Shown one piece after another: positions 6,028-10,219 of a stretch of 10,219 bases of DNA (within the stretch, counting starts at the first letter, position 1; every line of letters begins with the position of its first letter). Source of the DNA: Bacillota bacterium (lineage in GTDB: Bacteria > Bacillota > Bacilli > Bacillales_B > DSM-18226); NCBI GenBank assembly GCA_021821235.1, contig JAKACS010000064.1:1-10219 (forward strand), in the 5' to 3' direction. Under the pieces are notes generated by a model. That model did no database searches. It was not told the DNA's origin and worked only from the letters and a program-made list of their open reading frames with translations. A program made the translations under genes and the position numbers.

Positions 6028-6190
6028 ATGGAGTTTTTAACATTAGCTCGCGGACTGACGCTAGCTTATGTGCATAAATTAGATCATGCTTGATTTTTTC
6101 CAAAAAGAAAGAGTGAAGAATTGCCCTTGCTGCACCGGCACTTTAACTTCTGAAATCTGGGACAAGGTCAACCATGCTTTGAAGAAGTAA
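6028..6190 (+). pseudogene. Possible remnant of a small Cys-rich protein gene, two overlapping short frames
   Basis: Two short frames overlap. One runs 6028-6093 (21 residues, MEFLTLARGLTLAYVHKLDHA). The other runs 6086-6190 in the +1 frame (34 residues) and contains KNCPCCTGTLTSEIWDKV. The second has a CxxxC-like CPCC knuckle and protein-like composition (Trp, regular charged helix), unlike random AT-rich sequence. Neither has a Shine-Dalgarno. They may be the frameshifted end of one lost gene downstream of the primase-helicase, or chance. I cannot name a family. Confidence 0.3.
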
Positions 6191-6250
6191 TTAAATTTGA
6201 AAAAACTAAAGTTAGATGAATGAATAAATTTTAATAAGGGGATGAAGTAG

Positions 6251-7642
6251 ATGGAATACAGAGTTGAAAAAGATTCTCATGGAGAAATAAAAGTACCTTC
6301 AGACAAATTACGGGGTGCGCAAACACAAAGAAGTAAGGAAAATTTTTCAATTGGAACTGAAATAATGCCAATTGAAGTTATTAATGCTTTTGCTATTTTG
6401 AAAAAAAGTGCAGCGGTTTCCAATTATAAGCTCGAAAGACTTTCTAAGGATAAGGCAGAAGCCATAACTCAAGCATGTGATGAAATAATTGCCGGTAAAT
6501 GGGAAGCTCATTTTCCTCTTGTTGTTTGGCAAACGGGTAGTGGCACTCAGACGAATATGAATATAAATGAAGTAGTAGCCAATAGAGGTAATCAAATATT
6601 AAATCAAAAAGGAATTCAAGATTATGTTCATCCAAATGACGATGTAAATATGTCACAAAGTTCAAATGATACATTTCCTACAGCGATTCATATTGCTGGT
6701 GTGGTAGCTATTGAAAACAATTTATTACCAGCATTATCAAAACTAAAAGAAACATTTAATAAAAAGGCAGATGAATTTAAAGATGTTATTAAAATTGGCC
6801 GTACACATTTACAAGATGCTACACCACTAACTCTGGGACAAGAAATTAGTGGATGGTGTCATATGCTTGAGAAAAATGAAAAAATGATAATTGCTAGTTT
6901 ACAGCATATGAAAGAACTCGCAATTGGTGGTACTGCAGTGGGAACAGGTCTAAATACTCATCCTCGTTTTGGTAATATGGTTGCAGAGGAAGTAAGTAGA
7001 TTTATTGATATAAATTTTACATCAGCTACTAACAAATTCCATGCCTTGACTAGTCATGATCAAATCGTTTTTGTACATGGTGCTTTGAAAGCACTTGCAG
7101 TAGACCTAATGAAAATCGCAAATGATATTCGATGGTTAGCAAGTGGTCCACGCAGTGGCTTAGGAGAAATCTTTATACCTGAAAATGAACCGGGAAGTTC
7201 AATCATGCCAGGTAAAGTGAATCCTACACAATCTGAAGCATTAACAATGGTTACTACACAAGTACTAGGGAATGATGTAACCATTGGTTTTGCAGCGAGT
7301 CAAGGAAACTTCGAGTTAAACGTTTTTAAGCCAGTTATTGTATATAATTTCCTACAGTCAACGAGGTTGTTAGCAGACTCTATGAATAGCTTTAATGAAA
7401 AATGCGCAATTGGAATTGTCCCTAACTATGAAAAAATAAAAAATAATTTACAGAATTCCCTTATGCTTGTTACAGCATTAAATCCTTATATAGGTTACGA
7501 TAACGCAGCAAAAGTTGCCAAACTGGCGCATAAAGAGGGAATAACTTTAAAAGAAGCTGCTCTAAAAACTGAACTAGTAACAGAAAAAGAATTTGATAAT
7601 TATGTTAATCCAATTAATATGGTTGGACCAAGTCCTAAATAA
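6251..7642 (+). CDS. fumC: Class II fumarate hydratase
   Basis: Catalyses the reversible hydration of fumarate to L-malate in the citric acid cycle, as a soluble homotetramer that needs no iron-sulphur cluster. Family signatures are all in place: [10 protein letters not shown] (95-104), [14 protein letters not shown] (127-140), the catalytic-histidine block [15 protein letters not shown] (183-197) and the mobile serine loop [11 protein letters not shown] (315-325). The length of 463 residues equals that of Bacillus CitG and E. coli FumC. AAGGGGA at 6236-6242, 8 bases before ATG, fixes the start; the ATG at 6242 runs into a stop after two codons. One oddity: the near-invariant KLWGAQTQRS reads [10 protein letters not shown] here (Arg 21, codon CGG against TGG). 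The gene stands alone among accessory genes, so it may be either a core gene bordering an insertion or a second copy; the neighbourhood does not settle this. Confidence 0.96.
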   Translation: MEYRVEKDSHGEIKVPSDKLRGAQTQRSKENFSIGTEIMPIEVINAFAILKKSAAVSNYKLERLSKDKAEAITQACDEIIAGKWEAHFPLVVWQTGSGTQTNMNINEVVANRGNQILNQKGIQDYVHPNDDVNMSQSSNDTFPTAIHIAGVVAIENNLLPALSKLKETFNKKADEFKDVIKIGRTHLQDATPLTLGQEISGWCHMLEKNEKMIIASLQHMKELAIGGTAVGTGLNTHPRFGNMVAEEVSRFIDINFTSATNKFHALTSHDQIVFVHGALKALAVDLMKIANDIRWLASGPRSGLGEIFIPENEPGSSIMPGKVNPTQSEALTMVTTQVLGNDVTIGFAASQGNFELNVFKPVIVYNFLQSTRLLADSMNSFNEKCAIGIVPNYEKIKNNLQNSLMLVTALNPYIGYDNAAKVAKLAHKEGITLKEAALKTELVTEKEFDNYVNPINMVGPSPK

Positions 7643-7771
7643 AGGAACATTCAATGGTGCGTAAACTCAATAAGGATAATGAAATTATGAAAATTCATTG
7701 TTGTGAGGGTATGGCTTATTATTAAAATTTCAAGTGTGAAACACACGAGAACAGGTACCCGGGAATTTTTC
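7643..7771. other. Intergenic stretch after fumC
   Basis: No clear terminator is visible after fumC. A 23-codon frame (7654-7725) has an AAAGGAA close upstream, but its product looks like nothing known and it may be chance. A tight hairpin or operator-like dyad GTGTGaaaCACAC (7734-7746) lies about 28 bases before the -10 box at 7775, where a regulator of the kinase operon could bind. Confidence 0.35.
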
Positions 7772-7780
7772 TGGTATAAT
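7772..7780 (+). promoter_or_regulatory. Extended -10 promoter upstream of the HipA-like kinase operon
   Basis: TGGTATAAT is a perfect extended -10 (TATAAT at 7775-7780), the same sequence as the promoter of the toxin-antitoxin-like pair. Transcription from here would carry a leader of about 180 bases before the kinase start at 7969. No convincing -35 is present, and the dyad GTGTGaaaCACAC lies just upstream. Confidence 0.55.
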
Positions 7781-7968
7781 TCAATAGAAAATCAATAAAA
7801 TTTCAATGGCTTTATCCGTGCTTAATCCTGCTAAAACCCTTATCATTCCCAGGCTTTTTTCAATAGTTCACTCGGGCAGCTATTCACTAAGAGATCGTAG
7901 GTCTGAACCATTCTTTTCTCAAGAAATGATTACTTGCACGTTAGAACGTTTTTTTACGGAGGTACGAA
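7781..7968 (+). other. Long leader of the kinase operon with a 58-codon open frame
   Basis: An open frame runs from ATG 7806 to TAG 7982 (58 residues, MALSVLNPAKTLIIPRLFSI at its start) and overlaps the kinase start by 14 bases, an arrangement that would permit coupling. It has no Shine-Dalgarno and no recognisable domain, so I do not call it a gene. Near the end, ACGTTAGAACGT (7938-7949) followed by seven T is a very short hairpin, perhaps an attenuator or operator. Confidence 0.3.
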
Positions 7969-8757
7969 ATGGAAACAATTAGAATTCCAAAAGATGTTGA
8001 AGCGATTGTCAGTACATCAAGTAAAGGCGACCAATCGAAATGGTTAGTTGGCGATAAATGGTTAAAGGAAAATACGCTTGGTTACGAAAATATGGCCGAG
8101 TATGTTTCATACCTCGTTTTAAGTTGTACAACCTTACCGCAAACATCCTACGTTGCATATACCCCTTGTTTGATTGAAAAACTTGATGGAACTATAACAA
8201 AAGGATGTTATTCCAAGGATTTTCGTGGCTCATTGCAGGAAGTTTCACTGGAACGATTATTCGAAGCAAACTTTGAAACAACGGACGATATTTTAAACAA
8301 TGGTAGATACTCTACAAAGGACAAATTTCATGCGCTTCTGGATAAGGTACAGCAGTTCACAGGATTAGATGTTTCTACCGAAGTCTCAACGTTGCTTGCA
8401 ATTGATGCATTTATTTTGAATGAAGATCGTCATACAAATAATATTCTTTTTCTATATGATTCTAAAAATGAAAAGTGGAAGCTCGCCCCCATATTCGATC
8501 ATGGTTTAAGCTTGTTATCAGATGTTAAGGATTATCCGCTGGGCATACCGTTAAGTATATTAAAAAGAAAAGTGAAAGCGAAGCCTTTTAATTCTTCTTT
8601 CACAAAACAATTAGCTTTGTATCAAGGAGATCCGTTTATTAAACGTGAAAATTTAATTGAAAAATTAGAATACGCTCCATACAATTTGGGCAGAGCAAAA
8701 GACGTTATACTGTTCCAATTACAAGAATCTTCTCTTCAACATCTAATTATCGATTAA
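7969..8757 (+). CDS. HipA-like serine/threonine kinase (262 aa)
   Basis: The C-terminal lobe has the HipA/CtkA kinase signature: DAFILNEDRHTNN (146-158) with the catalytic Asp 153 and metal-binding Asn 158, and IFDHGLSLL (175-183) with the metal-binding Asp 177. The N-terminal lobe reads KWLVGDKWLKE (24-34) and YENMAEYVSYLV (39-50), fitting the ATP-binding Lys and helix Glu of this group. E. coli HipA has about 440 residues and an N-terminal regulatory domain; this protein lacks that domain and is closer to short HipT or CtkA-like kinases. Relatives phosphorylate glutamyl- or tryptophanyl-tRNA synthetase or other targets; the target here is unknown. GGAGGT at 7958-7963 supports the start. The downstream 133-aa gene begins 15 bases after the stop and shares the transcript. 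No HipB-type DNA-binding gene precedes it. Confidence 0.83.
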   Translation: METIRIPKDVEAIVSTSSKGDQSKWLVGDKWLKENTLGYENMAEYVSYLVLSCTTLPQTSYVAYTPCLIEKLDGTITKGCYSKDFRGSLQEVSLERLFEANFETTDDILNNGRYSTKDKFHALLDKVQQFTGLDVSTEVSTLLAIDAFILNEDRHTNNILFLYDSKNEKWKLAPIFDHGLSLLSDVKDYPLGIPLSILKRKVKAKPFNSSFTKQLALYQGDPFIKRENLIEKLEYAPYNLGRAKDVILFQLQESSLQHLIID

Positions 8758-8772
8758 GGGGGCTACAAAAAA

Positions 8773-9174
8773 ATGATCGATTACATGAAATTCGATGTCA
8801 TGCTTTTTGATGATGTAATCGCAAGTGTCGACTTAAAACCAAATGGGAGCAATAAACCTTATGTTATCAATTACATTAAGGGATTTAATAAACAGTTTTC
8901 ACCTAATCCGGAAGGGTATATTACAAAAGATGAGATAGAAAGATGGCTAAAGTGGCGTGTATTTCCCGAAACCAGGGTGAATGCAGATGAACTGCTTGCT
9001 TTACTTGGATTGAGTAGTTATAACCGTTGGGCCATTGTCCGCAAAACACATGGGGTTATGGCAGATGATGAGATTTGGTTACGCTTTAAAGGAGAAACAT
9101 TAAAACATAGTGACGTGTCACTACGTAAGTTCCTTTATTATCCTAATGATAAGAAATCATATAAAAATGATTAA
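8773..9174 (+). CDS. Partner protein of the HipA-like kinase (133 aa), unknown function
   Basis: Not a family with a name I can give. The centre, KWRVFPETRVNADELLALLGL (residues 56-76) followed by KTHGVMADDEIWLRF (90-104), recalls a conserved pattern ('FPxTR...LLxxLGL...KTHGVMxDDxxWxxF') that I remember from Firmicute proteins found beside or near HipA-type kinases. The opening MKFDVMLFDDVIASVDL looks like a beta hairpin, comparable in shape only to the start of HipA N-terminal domains. No helix-turn-helix or membrane segment is seen. AAGGGGG (8756-8762) overlaps the stop of the kinase gene and is 10 bases from ATG, so the two are co-translated. The likely role, inferred from context, is a regulator, antitoxin or substrate of the kinase. 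Two terminator-like hairpins follow. Confidence 0.75.
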   Translation: MIDYMKFDVMLFDDVIASVDLKPNGSNKPYVINYIKGFNKQFSPNPEGYITKDEIERWLKWRVFPETRVNADELLALLGLSSYNRWAIVRKTHGVMADDEIWLRFKGETLKHSDVSLRKFLYYPNDKKSYKND

Positions 9175-9199
9175 TACAAAAAATGAATATTCAATACAG

Positions 9200-9234
9200 A
9201 AGGTCAGAAAACTTGCCGTTTTTGGCCTTATTTC
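9200..9234 (+). terminator. Rho-independent terminator of the kinase operon
   Basis: AAGGTCAGAAA pairs with TTTTTGGCCTT as an 11-base stem with two G-U pairs (9200-9210 with 9219-9229), loop of about 8 bases, followed by the weak T-rich tail ATTT. It lies 25 bases after the stop of the 133-aa gene. Confidence 0.6.
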
Positions 9235-9264
9235 GCCCAGAATAGGATTTGTCAAATCATAAAA

Positions 9265-9302
9265 TGTTCGTCCCACCCTAGGGCTGCGGGAACACTTTTT
9301 AA
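9265..9302 (+). terminator. Second terminator hairpin with T-run
   Basis: TGTTC-gt-CC pairs with GGGAACA across an inner CCCTAGGG palindrome; the hairpin is GC-rich and ends in CTTTTTAATT. It is a stronger candidate by tail than the hairpin at 9200, and would back it up. Confidence 0.6.
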
Positions 9303-9367
9303 TTAATCATCAAATAAAGTCAAGGCTATAAAGGGTTATGGATTTTTGTCCGTTGGCTCTAAAAAAA

Positions 9368-9397
9368 TGGACTTAAATAAGAAGCAGATGATAAAAT
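9368..9397 (+). promoter_or_regulatory. Possible promoter of the 180-aa gene
   Basis: TGGACT (9368-9373), 18 bases, then TAAAAT (9392-9397) preceded by TGa, so an extended -10 with a four-of-six -35. The predicted leader is about 55 bases, ending with a GGAG Shine-Dalgarno at 9444-9447. Confidence 0.4.
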
Positions 9398-9458
9398 TTT
9401 ATGATGAAACTATATTGCTTTTACTGAAGCCACTATATTATTTGGAGATGGAAGAAAC

Positions 9459-10001
9459 ATGAATAAGATCATGATAGACTCATACAAATTAGGCAGAATT
9501 TCGTCTAGAATGGCCAAAGATTTTGGAATGATTCCTAAAGGACAAGAAGACCAATATGCATTTATCCTTTCTGCGATGGAAGGCAACCTACTAAAGCTTC
9601 ATCGTCAAGACCCTAATCGCTCAGGACATCAAGCATTAACCGCCATCCAAATGGCACTACTTACCGTTGATGGATATATCAAACAAGTTGAGTATGATTT
9701 TAGTAGTCATACTACATCGGAAAATCAGGATTTATTGCATGGGCTTCTTATGAGTTTCGACCCTTTTACCAATAACGAGGTACATGAGGTCATAATGGAA
9801 GATGTTCATTCTTTCGATGCTAAGAAATACTTTGAAATCCCAATTAAGTGCTTGTTAAGAATTGAGAAATCGATTAAACTTTGGTCTAACAATTTAGGGA
9901 CTAACGGTTATTTTACTTTTATCGAGAATCATATGGGGCATCTGATCGAGCGGGATGATAAAATGAATTTTACTATTCTAGCCAATGACAATAAACAGTA
10001 A
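9459..10001 (+). CDS. Hypothetical soluble protein (180 aa)
   Basis: I do not recognise this protein. It is predicted mainly helical and cytoplasmic: no signal peptide, no membrane segment, one cysteine, and long amphipathic stretches such as ALTAIQMALLTVDGYIKQVEYDF (59-81, quoted in part) and KCLLRIEKSIKLW (129-141). Codon use and base composition match its neighbours, so a real gene is likely. GGAG at 9444-9447 is 11 bases before ATG, and GGAAG at 9450-9454 is closer; either could serve. It is cut off from the kinase operon by two terminators, so it is probably transcribed alone. The next gene on the right is convergent. Confidence 0.75.
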   Translation: MNKIMIDSYKLGRISSRMAKDFGMIPKGQEDQYAFILSAMEGNLLKLHRQDPNRSGHQALTAIQMALLTVDGYIKQVEYDFSSHTTSENQDLLHGLLMSFDPFTNNEVHEVIMEDVHSFDAKKYFEIPIKCLLRIEKSIKLWSNNLGTNGYFTFIENHMGHLIERDDKMNFTILANDNKQ

Positions 10002-10059
10002 CTTCACCAAAGGAATTCTTAGTTAATGAATGTTTCAGTTGAGACTTTTACTAGAGAAC

Positions 10060-10091
10060 GGCATGGGGAGCCACATACGCCTTCCCATGCC
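10060..10091. repeat. Strong stem-loop between convergent genes
   Basis: GGCATGGGGAG (10060-10070) pairs with CTTCCCATGCC (10081-10091) over 11 bases with a single G-U pair; the loop has 10 bases. Neither strand has a T-run behind it, so it is not a textbook rho-independent terminator, though its place between two convergent genes suggests a role in ending or protecting both transcripts. Confidence 0.55.
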
Positions 10092-10121
10092 TCCGGATAA
10101 AACCGCTTGGACAAAAAATAC

Positions 10122-10219
10122 CTATTGCCTAGGTCCCCAGAGCATAATCGCAACGCCAATGAGACATATTGTTGCACCGATCCAATCATATAAATCAGGC
10201 CGATTTTTATCTACTATCC
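10122..10219 (-). CDS. YnfA (UPF0060) family membrane protein, C-terminal end, truncated by window edge
   Basis: Reading the minus strand from the window edge gives 32 codons, IVDKNRPDLYDWIGATICLI and then GVAIMLWGPRQ, ending in TAG at 10122-10124. The pattern 'D...RPD.yDwiGa.icl.G...m...PR' is the C-terminus of the YnfA/UPF0060 family, roughly 108-residue proteins with four transmembrane helices; the visible part is the last helix with its preceding loop. The family is related to small drug-transporter folds, and its physiological substrate is uncertain. The start and most of the protein lie outside the window, to the right. Confidence 0.88.
   Translation of the reverse strand, partial: IVDKNRPDLYDWIGATICLIGVAIMLWGPRQ

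Noticed and set aside
6347..7284. Several minus-strand frames inside fumC
   Set aside because: They are shadows of a strongly conserved coding sequence on the plus strand.
7654..7725. 23-codon frame with AAAGGAA after fumC
   Set aside because: Too short to judge, no family resemblance, and AAAGGAA follows the fumC stop by chance as easily as by design.
1..10219. CRISPR array, tRNA, rRNA, riboswitch or complete insertion sequence
   Set aside because: No regularly spaced repeats, cloverleaf, conserved rRNA core, known aptamer or transposase frame was seen on either strand.

Overview
The window looks like accessory chromosomal DNA from a low-GC Firmicute, most likely a member of the Bacillaceae. 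The base composition is AT-rich, Shine-Dalgarno sequences are strong (AGGAGG, GGAGG, AAGGGG), extended -10 promoters of the TGnTATAAT type recur, and the fumarase and YnfA-type proteins are of Bacillus type. No rRNA, tRNA, CRISPR array or intact insertion sequence is visible.

Layout, left to right. (1) 2-394: C-terminal part of a reverse transcriptase of the unknown-group/defence (DRT or Abi) type, cut by the window edge. (2) 674-1391: a two-gene operon of an 86-aa protein and a retropepsin-like aspartic protease, preceded by what looks like the decayed tail of a second protease copy. (3) 1638-2263: a compact antitoxin/toxin-like pair with a RelE/ParE-like second protein. (4) 2393-3202, minus strand: an ABC/OLD-like AAA ATPase with all nucleotide-binding motifs intact, but with an in-frame TGA as the fourth codon after its best start. 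(5) 3203-3734: a gene-free divergent region with two dyad-symmetric repeats. (6) 3735-6002: a 755-aa primase-helicase fusion of the TOTE conflict-system type. (7) 6251-7642: class II fumarase (fumC), the only clear housekeeping gene inside the window. (8) 7772-9174: a promoter, a long leader, a HipA-like kinase and a tightly coupled 133-aa partner, followed by two terminator-like hairpins. (9) 9459-10001: an unrecognised 180-aa soluble protein. (10) 10122-10219, minus strand: the C-terminal end of a YnfA (UPF0060) small membrane protein, cut by the window edge.

Taken together, the RT, RelE-like toxin pair, AAA ATPase, TOTE primase-helicase and HipA-like kinase pair resemble a loose defence or conflict-gene cluster rather than one operon. 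The genes have separate promoters and differ in strand, and relics sit between them (protease tail at 674-715, possible Cys-rich remnant at 6028-6190, disrupted ATPase start). That pattern fits a hotspot with repeated gain and decay. The most novel-looking candidate system is the HipA-like kinase with its 133-aa partner. The most concrete sequence anomalies are the ATPase nonsense codon, the retropepsin relic and a Trp-to-Arg change in a near-invariant fumarase motif. All family assignments come from reading motifs by eye; no database search was possible.
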